Assembly: GCF_011927785.1 (NCBI RefSeq)
Contig: NZ_JAATJK010000001.1
Coordinates: forward strand, 4,745,001 to 4,809,000
Length of the DNA stretch: 64,000 nucleotides
Source of the DNA: Micromonospora profundi
Lineage (GTDB): Bacteria > Actinomycetota > Actinomycetes > Mycobacteriales > Micromonosporaceae
Direction: 5' to 3'
In this document: positions 16,213 to 24,719 of the stretch, in pieces
Position numbering within the stretch: position 1 is the first letter of the stretch
Layout of the letters: each line of letters begins with the position of its first letter
The notes under the pieces: generated by a model
The model's input: only the letters and a program-made list of their open reading frames with translations
The model's database searches: none
What the model was told of the DNA's origin: nothing
Program-made: the position numbers and the translations under genes

Positions 16213-18912
16213 TCAGCTACGCAAGCTCCACTGCTGGTTGGCGCCGCCGTTGCACGACCAGAGAATGATCTTCGTGCCGTTGGCCGTGGCGGCACCGTTG
16301 GCGTCCACGCAGAGCCCCGACTGGGCGTTCGTGATGGTGCCATTGGTGTTGACGTTCCACTGCTGGTTGAGCCCGCCGTGACAGTCCCAGATGATGACAG
16401 TGGTGCCGTTGGCAGTGCCCGCACCGGAGGCGTCCAGGCACTTGTTTCCGTACACGGTCAACTGCTTGCCGGAGGTGTAGGTCCACCGCTGGTTCGTGGC
16501 GCCCGAGCAGTCCCAGATCTGCACCTGCGTGCCGTTGGCGGTGGTGGAGTTGGGTACGTCCACACAGCGACCGGACTGGCCGCCGACGAGCTGCCCGGCC
16601 CGCTGGCCACCGCCGGAGCCCGGCTGCCTGACGATCGACGTCGACTCGGCCGACCGGTTTCCCTGGGCGTCGAGCACAAAGAGCCGGTACTCACCCTGGG
16701 CGGTCGGCACGGCGATGGAGGTGGCGGTGCCGGCTGCGCTTGTCATCGTGGGGCCGGCGGCGAACGTGGTGGTACCGGAGGGAGCGAGCCAGACCGTCCT
16801 GGTGGCGTCGCCGGTGCTGCGGATCGGGATCGTCGACGTCGCGCCGCTGACGACTGTGCTGGCCGGCAGGACGTAGTTCGGCACCGAGAGATTGCTGGCC
16901 GGGACGATGTCGCGGAACGAATCCTCAAATCCGGAGTTCACGGCGATGCCGTAGGCAGCGGCCGGCCAGACGTAGTCGGAAGAGACGATGATGTCCTGGA
17001 CCGTGCTGTTCGGCAGGTTCTTGTTCGAGACCTTGTTGATGGGGCCGTAGGTCTGCGTGATGCTCAGGTCGTGCTTACGCCCGAAGTCGTCGGAGTTGAT
17101 GAGCCACGTGACGTTCTTGTCCACACTCAGGACGTTGTCCCGGAACGTGATGAACGCCGACCCCTCGTCCGGGTGAAGTCCGTACTTGTGGCCCGCCGGA
17201 ACGCCCTGGAGATAGTTGTTGGTGATCATCGTTCCGGGCTGACTGCCGAGCGTGTAGATCGGGGCCGTGTCGCTGAGCCGCTGCACAGTGTCGATGATGT
17301 GGTTGTAACTGATTGTGTTGTTGCGCGCCGTCGTCGTCGGCCGGTTGGGCGCGATCGAGCCCGACGAGCCGTCGAAGTTCCACCAGCCCCAGCCGAGCGT
17401 GATGCCTGACCAGGGGGCCTTCTCGATCCGGTTGCGCTGGATCGTGAGGGTGTCGACGAAGTACGCCGAGATGGGGCTGTGCCCGTTGAACAGCACGGCG
17501 CTGTCGTACAGGTAGTTGTTCTTGATGTCGATGTTCTTGGGCAGCCCTTCGACCTGGGCGGAATACTTCTCGCGGTTTGTCGACGTACCGTCACCGATGT
17601 AGACGTGCTGGGGATGGCCGACGGTGATGGCCGAGCCGGCGATGTCGTTTGTGTAGTTGCCGATCAACTGCGTGCCCTGCACGTCGTTGACCATGTTGAT
17701 CCCGTCGGCGCCGGTGTGCTGGATCCGGTTGCGTTGCAGCAGGATCCCGTCGGCGTTCTGCACCTGGACGATGCCGGGGGTCACGTCGACGTTGCGGTAG
17801 TAGTAGACGTGGAAGTTGCCCTTGGCGTACGCCTGGGCGCCAAGGTTGCCCTGCTGCGCCTGCTTGAACGACGAGCCGGCGACGCTGAACAGGTTCCAGT
17901 CGGAGTGCTGCACAGTCAGCCCGGAGAACGTGATGTTGCGGGCGTGGTTGCTCGTCGAGGTGCCGGCGACCCGCAGCAGGGTGGTCACGTTGTTCGGCGC
18001 GTACACCGTCGCTGTCGACATGTTCTCGGAGCTGGCCTTGTAGTAGTAGACCGTCTTGCTGCTCTTGTCGTAGTAGAACTCGCCGGGCGCGTCGAGGAAC
18101 TCGTAGGCGTTCATGACCTTGTGGGTGCCGCCCACCTGGGCATTGCCGTTGAACGCGCCCTGGGCGATCGCCGCACCGGGCTGCTGGAACAGGGCGACCC
18201 GGTTGGCGCCGTCGGAACTGGTCGTCACCTGGCGAACGCCCACCAGGGCAGTGGTCCAGGTGGTGCCCGTCTCGATCTCGATGTCGTCCTGGTTGCGGGC
18301 GATGGCAGGAAAGTCGTTCAGGCTGTATTTGGCGCCATCGCACTGCGACCCCGACTCCCAGGCCCAGTCGGCCTGGCCAGCGGTGATGGTGTACGTCCCG
18401 TAACACCCCGCCGAGTTGATCGTCTTCGACGCCATGAAGGCACGCTTGTCGTTGACGTAGAGCGTCCGCAGCTTGTTGGCGCGGTCCAGCGGCGCCTTCC
18501 AGATGTTGCCGCTGTGCTGGGTCCACCCCGTCACCTGGACGCCGCCGTCGAGGACCGGCCGCTCGCTGCCGTACGCCGCGTAGGCGACCCGGAACCCGTT
18601 GGTGCCCGAGTCGGCGGCGCCGAACTCGACGGTGCTGCCGATCGGGTAGGTCCCGCCGCGCAGGTACACGTTGATGTCGCCGGTCATGCTCGCGTTCACA
18701 GTACGGACGACATCGCGAGCGCGTTGCACGGTGCGGAACGGGGACTGGAGGGTGCCCGGGTTGGCGTCGTTGCCGTCGGGGGCCACATAGTAGGTCTGTT
18801 GGACTGCCGCCGAGGCCGGCGCCTGGCTCACCAGCACGGCCGGGAAGGCGGCGGCGACGAGCACCGCAAGCGCCAACACTGACGTACGAGCGGTGGATGC
18901 GATCGACTTCAC
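16213..18912 (-). CDS. secreted right-handed beta-helix protein with C-terminal ricin-type lectin domain (CBM13)
   Basis: An 899-residue exported protein. Residues 1-35 are a Sec signal peptide ending ASA. The segment YYVAPDGNDANPGTLQSPF opens a long parallel beta-helix (to about residue 640) with many Asn-rich turns. A beta-sandwich-like stretch follows, then a ricin B-type beta-trefoil from about residue 775 with three QxW repeats (QRW, QQW, QQW). This layout is common in actinobacterial polysaccharide-degrading enzymes, where the lectin domain binds xylan or galactose-rich glycans. The glycosidase or lyase specificity is not identifiable by eye. It is a single gene with about 280 bp of upstream DNA. 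Confidence 0.85.
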   Translation of the reverse strand: MKSIASTARTSVLALAVLVAAAFPAVLVSQAPASAAVQQTYYVAPDGNDANPGTLQSPFRTVQRARDVVRTVNASMTGDINVYLRGGTYPIGSTVEFGAADSGTNGFRVAYAAYGSERPVLDGGVQVTGWTQHSGNIWKAPLDRANKLRTLYVNDKRAFMASKTINSAGCYGTYTITAGQADWAWESGSQCDGAKYSLNDFPAIARNQDDIEIETGTTWTTALVGVRQVTTSSDGANRVALFQQPGAAIAQGAFNGNAQVGGTHKVMNAYEFLDAPGEFYYDKSSKTVYYYKASSENMSTATVYAPNNVTTLLRVAGTSTSNHARNITFSGLTVQHSDWNLFSVAGSSFKQAQQGNLGAQAYAKGNFHVYYYRNVDVTPGIVQVQNADGILLQRNRIQHTGADGINMVNDVQGTQLIGNYTNDIAGSAITVGHPQHVYIGDGTSTNREKYSAQVEGLPKNIDIKNNYLYDSAVLFNGHSPISAYFVDTLTIQRNRIEKAPWSGITLGWGWWNFDGSSGSIAPNRPTTTARNNTISYNHIIDTVQRLSDTAPIYTLGSQPGTMITNNYLQGVPAGHKYGLHPDEGSAFITFRDNVLSVDKNVTWLINSDDFGRKHDLSITQTYGPINKVSNKNLPNSTVQDIIVSSDYVWPAAAYGIAVNSGFEDSFRDIVPASNLSVPNYVLPASTVVSGATSTIPIRSTGDATRTVWLAPSGTTTFAAGPTMTSAAGTATSIAVPTAQGEYRLFVLDAQGNRSAESTSIVRQPGSGGGQRAGQLVGGQSGRCVDVPNSTTANGTQVQIWDCSGATNQRWTYTSGKQLTVYGNKCLDASGAGTANGTTVIIWDCHGGLNQQWNVNTNGTITNAQSGLCVDANGAATANGTKIILWSCNGGANQQWSLRS

Positions 18913-19196
18913 GAACTGTTCCCCTCACTTGCCGTCGACAGTGGACCCCGTTCTTATCGAGCGACGAGCAGGAACAGCGACGCCATCAAGGGTCGGCGGG
19001 CGACTGCTGTCCCCCGACCACAACTTTGCCAATCGCTACGAAAGTCTTCCCCGGAAGCGTAGGTCACACGTGTGACGTCTGCAACCATAGATTCGAGGTC
19101 GTCAATGCGCAAATAGCAGCAGAGGCGGGCAGAACACCCAGCCTGCCCACCGGTCCGTTTAGGATCATCTGATGATTGCCGGGCCGGCGCTCGGCC
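18913..19196. other. upstream region of the beta-helix gene
   Basis: No convincing gene. The lower-GC stretch 19015-19120 probably holds the promoter for the leftward beta-helix gene. The leftward hydrolase gene ends at its right border. No clear terminator hairpin was seen. Confidence 0.4.
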
Positions 19197-19928
19197 TCAC
19201 GTCAGGTGCCGGACGAAGAACCGGTTTCCTGCGTCGCCCTCGAACTGCGGGACGCCGGTGTGCCCGCCCATGTTGGCGTGCAACGTCTTCTCCTTGGAGC
19301 CGAAGGCGTCGAACAGGTCCAGGGCCATCTGCCTGTCGTTCCCATCGTCGTCCCACTGCAGCAGGACCTGCAGCGGAATAGTTACCTGCCGGGCCTCCTC
19401 GAACATCGCGCGGGGCACGAAACTCCCGGCGAACAGAAGGGCCGCCGAGATGCGCGGCTCGACCACCGCCAGCCGGAGCCCGATGGCGATCACCCCTCCC
19501 GAATACCCGACCGGACCGCCGATCTCCCGCAGCGCAAGGAGGGCGTCCAAGGCGGACCGCCATTCCGGGACGGCCTTGTCGACAAGTGGAAGGACAAGCC
19601 TGTCGACGATCTCGTCATCGACCGGCTCGCCCGCCTCCAGCGCCCGGCGCAGGTCGGCGCGGGCCTGCTCAGCGGCGGCGGAACGAGGCCGGTCGCCGGC
19701 TCCGGGGAGTTCGATGGTGGCGGAGGCGAAGCCCTCCGCCGCAGAGTGCCGCGCCCGGGCCACGAGTCGGGGGTACATCCTGCGCAGCCCGCCGGGGTGG
19801 CCGACCAGGATCAACGGCGCCGGCGCAGGTACGGATGCGGGCGTCCACAGGATGCCGGGGATCTCACCGAGGGTGAACTCGCGCTCGAGGACATCGTCGT
19901 CGAGGTGCCGCTCAGAAGTGAACTGCAT
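19197..19928 (-). CDS. alpha/beta hydrolase (dienelactone hydrolase-like)
   Basis: A 243-residue cytosolic hydrolase. The nucleophile elbow is GYSGG, an acid candidate lies in LLQWDDDGND, and the C-terminal His in NMGGHTGVPQF, giving a Ser-Asp-His triad. An oxyanion segment is GHPGG near residue 45. The substrate is unknown. It has its own ATG and stands alone; the leftward kinase gene upstream ends 227 bp before it, and that gap has no supported gene. Confidence 0.8.
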   Translation of the reverse strand: MQFTSERHLDDDVLEREFTLGEIPGILWTPASVPAPAPLILVGHPGGLRRMYPRLVARARHSAAEGFASATIELPGAGDRPRSAAAEQARADLRRALEAGEPVDDEIVDRLVLPLVDKAVPEWRSALDALLALREIGGPVGYSGGVIAIGLRLAVVEPRISAALLFAGSFVPRAMFEEARQVTIPLQVLLQWDDDGNDRQMALDLFDAFGSKEKTLHANMGGHTGVPQFEGDAGNRFFVRHLT

Positions 19929-20155
19929 CGTCGTGCCTTTCGGGAGTGCTCGTGAACGGCGCTCCCGGACGACCTATCGCCCGACCGTGACCCCGGAGGG
20001 AAGCACCCATGTCGATACGTTCACGGATACCACCTCCTCGTTCTCTCGCACGGCCTCAGGGAAAGTAGCAGTGGTCGTCGTGCTCCGCCAAGCGGGTTTG
20101 CGGAGGCTCCGTGGCCGGATGGACCGACACTGGCGGACGGTGCTGGACGGCCGCA

Positions 20156-20716
20156 CTACGGGGGCGCGAGCAGGTCGTCGTCGCGTCCGTTCTGGGGCAG
20201 CCCGGAAGCAGCGGCGATGACCTCGACGGCCTCGTCCAGGCCCGTGGTCTCGGGTAGGACGAGTTCGTCCGGCCAGCCCAGGACGTCATACGCGGCGTAC
20301 CAGCCGCTCATCTGCTCGGCGGTGAACTCATCGGCCTGGGGGCGGGTGAGGTGCCGGCGCAGGGTCTCGGCCAGGGACACGTCGAGGTAGCAGAACAGCG
20401 ACCGCCCTCGGTGGCCATCCCGCAGGGAGGTGAGCATGGTCCGGTAATGCCTGCTGTACAGGATGCCCTCCAGCACCACGTGGTAGCCGTGGTCGAGGGC
20501 GAACCGGGCGGTCTGCTCGATCAGGGCGGGTGCGGCGCCGCCGGGCTTGTCCCGTTCGCGGAGGACGATGCGGCGCAGGTAGTCCTGCTCGACAAGGGCG
20601 CACCCCCGGCCGTGCCGGCGTCGTAGCTCCCGGGCGATGCTGCTCTTGCCCGAGCCGGAGTTGCCCCGGACGCAGACGAGGATCGTGTCAGGGCTACCAG
20701 TGGGTTCAGCGACCAC
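20156..20716 (-). CDS. P-loop kinase (AAA family, adenylylsulfate/gluconate kinase-like)
   Basis: A 186-residue protein with Walker A GNSGSGKSS near residue 18, DYLRR after strand two, and a lid-type arginine-rich region (RHYRTML, TLRRHL). It resembles small predicted kinases that phosphorylate metabolites or antibiotics such as chloramphenicol; the actual substrate is not evident. The GTG start follows a perfect AGGAGG. It is divergent from the methyltransferase gene 100 bp to the right. Confidence 0.8.
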   Translation of the reverse strand: MVAEPTGSPDTILVCVRGNSGSGKSSIARELRRRHGRGCALVEQDYLRRIVLRERDKPGGAAPALIEQTARFALDHGYHVVLEGILYSRHYRTMLTSLRDGHRGRSLFCYLDVSLAETLRRHLTRPQADEFTAEQMSGWYAAYDVLGWPDELVLPETTGLDEAVEVIAAASGLPQNGRDDDLLAPP

Positions 20717-20815
20717 GATGCCTCCTGGTACGTCGCGCGAGGGCCAATTCTCGCGGTCTGTCGGGGACTGGTCGAAGCTCTATCCTGCTTCCAGCGGGCA
20801 GCAGAAGGTGAGCAT

Positions 20816-21556
20816 GTGGCGATGGACGTCTTCGGCGGAGTGGCCGACCTCTACGAGCACGCCCGGCCCGACTATCCGCCGGAGATCGCCGAGGCAGTCC
20901 TCGCCTACCACGGAGGCAGACCGGCGTCCGTGGTCGACATCGGCGCGGGCACCGGAAAGGGCACCGACGTACTGGTAAGCATCGGCGCGCCGCTGACCTG
21001 CGTCGAGCCCGACGAGCTGATGGCCGCCCGACTCGCCGAGCGCTTCCCGGACGCCCGCGTCGAGGTGACCACCTTCGAACTGTGGGCCCCGCCGGCAGGT
21101 GGGGCGGACGTGCTGGCCTGCGCCACGGCCTGGCACTGGCTCGACCCGGCCACCCGCAACACACACGCCCGCCGCGCCTTGGCGCCCGGCGGCACCCTCG
21201 CCGTCTTCGCGCACCGGTACGGCTACGCCGACGCCGACCAGCAGGCCGCCGTACGGTCCGCGCTGCACGCGGTCGCCCCGGAGATGCGGGACCGTCCGGT
21301 CGACTGGTTCCACAGGGACATCGTCGAGAGCGGACAGTTCGACGACGTACGCCGGGAGGTGTTTCGGCGGGAGCTACGGCTGGACAAGGCGCGGTACCTG
21401 GCGTTGGTGCGCACGTTCGGGCCGTACCTGTCCCGGACCCCGGAGCAGCAGCGGCGCGGGATCGACGCCCTCGACCGGCTGGTGGACGACTTCGGCGGCA
21501 GCGTCGTGCTGGACCTGCGCACGACGCTGGTGTTGGGCCGGGCCGATGCTCGGTGA
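20816..21556 (+). CDS. class I SAM-dependent methyltransferase
   Basis: A 246-residue methyltransferase with motif I VVDIGAGTGKGTD, acidic CVEPDE at the end of strand two and ACATAWHWLDP at motif IV, like the UbiE/Methyltransf_11 group. It probably methylates a small molecule. The GTG has AGAAGG upstream; an ATG two codons later is an alternative. The SRPBCC gene begins inside its last codons, so both are likely co-translated. A short degraded copy of its C-terminal region appears at 23205-23285. Confidence 0.85.
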   Translation: MAMDVFGGVADLYEHARPDYPPEIAEAVLAYHGGRPASVVDIGAGTGKGTDVLVSIGAPLTCVEPDELMAARLAERFPDARVEVTTFELWAPPAGGADVLACATAWHWLDPATRNTHARRALAPGGTLAVFAHRYGYADADQQAAVRSALHAVAPEMRDRPVDWFHRDIVESGQFDDVRREVFRRELRLDKARYLALVRTFGPYLSRTPEQQRRGIDALDRLVDDFGGSVVLDLRTTLVLGRADAR

Positions 21557-22055
21557 CCGGTGGGGCGTGTCCGACGACGAGACGCTTCGCCGCTACCCGT
21601 GTGACGACTTCGTCCCCGTACCCACCTTGCGAGCCTGGCGCGGGGTGAGCGTGGACGCCCCACCGGCCGCGGTGTGGCAGTGGGTCTCCCAGATCCGGCT
21701 CGCGCCGTACGCGTACGACTGGATCGACAATCTCGGCCGGCGCTCACCGCAACGGTTGGCGGCGCTTCCCGAGCCGGTGGTGGGCGAGGCGTTCACCACC
21801 GCCGGTGGACGCAGGCGGGGCCGGATCCTCGCCGTCGCGCCGGGACACCACCTGACCGGCGAGATCATGGGCGCGGTCCTGTCGTACGTCGTGGTGCCGG
21901 ACGCGGCGAACACCACGCGCCTGCTGCTCAAGGTCGTCATGCGGACGAACCGGGTGCTCGCCCTCGGGCTGTGTCTCGGGGATCTGGTGATGGCCCGCCG
22001 GCAGTTGCTGACCCTCAAGCGGCTCGCCGAGCAGGACGCACACCCGGACCACTGA
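21546..22055 (+). CDS. SRPBCC-fold (polyketide cyclase/START-like) protein
   Basis: A 169-residue protein with the SRPBCC pattern: VDAPPAAVWQWVSQI at the first strand, a central VVGEAFTTAGG and a C-terminal helix RRQLLTLKRLAEQ. The family binds hydrophobic ligands. The start ATG lies 11 bp inside the methyltransferase end; a GTG about 24 bp downstream is possible. The longer frame upstream is only a shadow of the methyltransferase gene. Confidence 0.75.
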   Translation: MLGDRWGVSDDETLRRYPCDDFVPVPTLRAWRGVSVDAPPAAVWQWVSQIRLAPYAYDWIDNLGRRSPQRLAALPEPVVGEAFTTAGGRRRGRILAVAPGHHLTGEIMGAVLSYVVVPDAANTTRLLLKVVMRTNRVLALGLCLGDLVMARRQLLTLKRLAEQDAHPDH

Positions 22056-22085
22056 CCGGGTACGCCGTCCGGCGGCACTGTCGCC

Positions 22086-22487
22086 TCAGGCGCGGCCGGT
22101 AGACCGCCAAGGGGCGACGGCGGTGCGGCCGGCGTGGCGCAGCATCGCCCTGACCACCAGCGGGTGTACGAGGCGTACGGCGGCAAGGTAGGCGCGGCCG
22201 GCCCGGGAACGGGCCGCCGCCAGGGTGGCCACGGTGATCGTCGTGCCGCCGAGGTCCGGCTGGACCAGAACGCTGGCTCGGAAGGTCAGGTGGCCGGCGT
22301 CGGTGCCGAGCAGCACTTCATTGTCGGTGCGGGCGATGGTGTCGAAGTCCGAAGCGTCGCTTCGCTCGACGCCGATCGTGGTGACCAGCCGGTTCCGCAG
22401 ACGCAGCAGCGCGACCACAACGCGGGGAGGATTGCGGAAGACCGCAGCCGCCCAGTCATTCGGATCGGTGGTGGTGCCGGGTGGCAC
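22086..22487 (-). CDS. DUF2867-like protein, N-terminus uncertain
   Basis: A 133-residue protein with WAAAVFRNPPRVVVALLRLRNRL, DNEVLLGTDAGHLTFRASV and a C-terminal RAMLRHAGR, a pattern I associate with DUF2867. From the GTG used here the protein begins at PPGTTTDPNDW. The same frame upstream still reads like the family (DLADAYSLRV) but has no ATG, GTG or TTG before a stop codon. Either it starts on this GTG, uses a rare start, or a one-base shift has cut off its N-terminus. Function unknown. Confidence 0.6.
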   Translation of the reverse strand: MPPGTTTDPNDWAAAVFRNPPRVVVALLRLRNRLVTTIGVERSDASDFDTIARTDNEVLLGTDAGHLTFRASVLVQPDLGGTTITVATLAAARSRAGRAYLAAVRLVHPLVVRAMLRHAGRTAVAPWRSTGRA

Positions 22488-22639
22488 CCGCAGCGAGTAG
22501 GCGTCGGCCAGGTCGACCAGACCGTCCGGCTACTCACCGCCTGAGTCACCACGACGGGCCACGGCGCCGTGCAGGGTGTTGCACCTGGGCAAGCGCGCGG
22601 ATGTGGTCGGCGGCGGTGCGAGGTCTAGCCTCTTGGGTC

Positions 22640-23194
22640 ATGTCCGACCCCGCGCCGCGTCCGTTGCTGTTGCTTGACGTGGACGGCACCCTCATCCCGT
22701 TCGGAACACCCACAGCGGCTCAGCCGGGCATTCCGCGTGTCAGCGATGCACCGGTCCCACCGGCCGATGCCCATCCCCTGCTGCACAAGGTCAACCCGGA
22801 ACACGGGCGACGACTGGAGGCCCTGCCATGTGACCTGGTGTGGGCGACGACCTGGATGAACGATGCGAACGACGTGCTCGCGCCGCTGCTCGGGCTACCA
22901 CCTCTGCCGGTCGTGGACTGGCCCGACTCCGACGAGGTGAGGCACCTGCACTGGAAGACCCCTGGGCTGGTCGAGTGGGCGCAGGGACGCGCCTTCGTCT
23001 GGGTTGACGACGAGATCACCCACGCCGATCAGGACTGGGTGTCGGCTCATCACCTCGGTGCGGCCCTACTGCATCGGGTCGATCCACGTCGCGGGCTGAC
23101 CGAGCGGGACTTCACCGTCATCGAGAACTGGCTCATGCAGATCCTGGGCGGGGTCAAGGATCGCCGCGACGTGCGGCCGGCCTCGTCAGGGTGA
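22640..23194 (+). CDS. HAD-superfamily hydrolase
   Basis: A 184-residue protein beginning LLLLDVDGTLIPFG (nucleophile Asp13), with WATTWMNDAN as the motif II region and VWVDDE as the late acidic motif. This form of HAD protein is common in actinobacteria and has no assigned substrate. It converges with the MerR gene; the 100-bp gap carries a methyltransferase remnant. Confidence 0.8.
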   Translation: MSDPAPRPLLLLDVDGTLIPFGTPTAAQPGIPRVSDAPVPPADAHPLLHKVNPEHGRRLEALPCDLVWATTWMNDANDVLAPLLGLPPLPVVDWPDSDEVRHLHWKTPGLVEWAQGRAFVWVDDEITHADQDWVSAHHLGAALLHRVDPRRGLTERDFTVIENWLMQILGGVKDRRDVRPASSG

Positions 23195-23204
23195 GGAGGT
23201 ATTG

Positions 23205-23285
23205 CTGCGGACCCTCGGGCGGCGCCTTCCCCGTACCTCGGAACAGCAGCGACGCGGCATCGCGCCTGCGCGGTTGACCGAGGCG
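23205..23285 (+). pseudogene. fragment of a SAM-methyltransferase C-terminal region
   Basis: Translated on the plus strand this stretch reads LRTLGRRLPRTSEQQRRGI, which closely matches VRTFGPYLSRTPEQQRRGI of the methyltransferase at 20816-21556. No start, stop or further homology is seen, so it looks like a degraded remnant of a second, related gene rather than a gene. Confidence 0.5.
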
Positions 23286-23296
23286 TGCCCGGTGGG

Positions 23297-24130
23297 TCAC
23301 GCTGGCCGTCGTTCGACCGGCGCGCTGCTCAGTACGCCATCGGGCCGGACTTCCTGACGCAGGCGGGCAAGGTTGACGAACCGGTCGCCGTCAAGCGGAG
23401 GAGCGTCGAGCAGGCGCAGCACCACCGTGCAGTACTTGGCCATTGTGTTACGGCCGGGCATGAGGATCGACAACTCCTCGTGGGCGTCGCACGTCTGCAC
23501 TATCAGGTCGGCGGGCAGGCTCGGCAGCGTCTCCGAGGTGCCCGCCACCGCTACCTTGACGATCCAGAAGGGTCCGACGCCGTCGAGCACCTTCCGGTCC
23601 TGTTCCTGCGTCTCCAGCGCCAGGGTCCGCCAAGGCCCGCCCAGGCAGGTGACGCCGGCCTGCGTCACAGTGGTGACCAGTTCGGTCGCCGCCGCCAGGA
23701 GGATGTCCTCCGCCCGATCCCATTCCTGCGCGTCCCGGCCCAGGGGCGTGCCGGGAACGAGCCGCCCCACCACGGTCGTGGCAGGTACGTGCCGTAGCTG
23801 CGGCTCGGGCTGTGCCTCGAAGACGGCGCGGGCGGCCGTGATCGCCTCGGCCTGGGCCCGGCGTTGCCGGTCGACCTCGTCGCTGTGCCGGTCGAGCAGG
23901 GCGACCGCCTGGTCCGGTTCGTCGAGGGCCCGCCGGACGAGCTTCACGCTCATTCCGGTGTCCCGCAGCAACGTGATCAGCATGGCGCGTTCCACCTGGT
24001 CGAAGGCGTACGAGCGGTGGCCGGTCCGTTCGTCGATTCCGGCGGGCACGAGCAGCCCTTCGGCGTGGTAGAAGCGCAACGCCTGAGGTGACAGGTGGCA
24101 CATCTGGCTGAACTCGCTGATCGACAACAT
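23297..24130 (-). CDS. MerR-family transcriptional regulator with ligand-binding domain
   Basis: A 277-residue regulator. The N-terminal 70 residues are a MerR winged helix (SISEFSQMCHLSPQALRFYHAEGLL, then RSYAFDQVERAMLI), followed by a coiled-coil helix and a GyrI/BmrR-like effector domain of about 150 residues. Such proteins sense hydrophobic drugs or metabolites. I use the ATG giving MLSISEFSQM; the longer frame upstream has no support. It is divergent from the xylanase gene across 589 bp containing a long perfect palindrome. Confidence 0.85.
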   Translation of the reverse strand: MLSISEFSQMCHLSPQALRFYHAEGLLVPAGIDERTGHRSYAFDQVERAMLITLLRDTGMSVKLVRRALDEPDQAVALLDRHSDEVDRQRRAQAEAITAARAVFEAQPEPQLRHVPATTVVGRLVPGTPLGRDAQEWDRAEDILLAAATELVTTVTQAGVTCLGGPWRTLALETQEQDRKVLDGVGPFWIVKVAVAGTSETLPSLPADLIVQTCDAHEELSILMPGRNTMAKYCTVVLRLLDAPPLDGDRFVNLARLRQEVRPDGVLSSAPVERRPA

Positions 24131-24193
24131 GACCCCAGACTGCCCTCTCCAGTAACCACAAGGGCAAGCGCGCTCGTCTTCGACCACGAATGC

Positions 24194-24233
24194 AAATGTC
24201 CTGACCAGGCAGGAACGCCTGGTCAGGACATTT
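24194..24233. repeat. perfect 17-bp inverted repeat with 6-base loop
   Basis: AAATGTCCTGACCAGGC, loop AGGAAC, then the exact complement. It lies between two divergently transcribed genes, 64 bp upstream of the MerR start, so it is not placed like a terminator. It may be an operator, a mobile-element end or a structured RNA. Confidence 0.7.
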
Positions 24234-24509
24234 ATCGCTGTCACGTCAGAGGTACCTGCCGGACTTGCCGATCTCCAACTGATTGGCGGCGGGCTGAGCG
24301 ACAGGTCCGGTGCAGAGAGCGCCGCCCCTCGCTGGCACGGCCAAGGCCCGGCCCGGACTGGAAGTTTCGGTGGCTTGGCTGCGGGCCACCGCTCCCACCC
24401 GGGACAACGGCTGACCATGCCTGGCAGGATGAGCAAGGCTAGCAGCCAGTTGGAGCTACCTGAGACACCACGTCACCAAGAAAATGTTCCGGTAATATTT
24501 CGGAAATTG

Positions 24510-24539
24510 TTGACGGGCTCAGAATCGGGGCCATACGAT
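24510..24539 (+). promoter_or_regulatory. candidate promoter of the xylanase gene
   Basis: TTGACG, an 18-bp spacer, then TACGAT resemble -35 and -10 elements of a housekeeping sigma factor. The predicted transcript would have a leader of about 175 bases before the xylanase ATG. Confidence 0.4.
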
Positions 24540-24719
24540 TGCCATCGACGCCCCTCAATGATCTCGATTCACCGCGACCCGTCTCGGTCGCACAGGAGGG
24601 CCGTCCACCTACCACGGGGTGATACGCCGAACACCGGCTGCCGCACCTGGCCACCGACAGCCCGCGGGGTCACATCGCGGCGCTGGCCACCACCAGCTGT
24701 CACGAGGAGGAACACGTAC

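Larger units (their letters stand above)
24131..24719. other. 589-bp intergenic region with a long palindrome, no gene seen
   Basis: No coding sequence is supported. It contains a 17-bp perfect inverted repeat near the MerR gene, a lower-GC section from about 24470 to 24545 with a candidate promoter for the xylanase gene, and a small inverted repeat TTCCG-N9-CGGAA (24487-24505) just before that promoter, a possible operator. Confidence 0.5.

Noticed and set aside
19974..20156. Possible 60-residue gene between the hydrolase and kinase genes
   Set aside because: No ribosome site, biased composition and no recognisable similarity.
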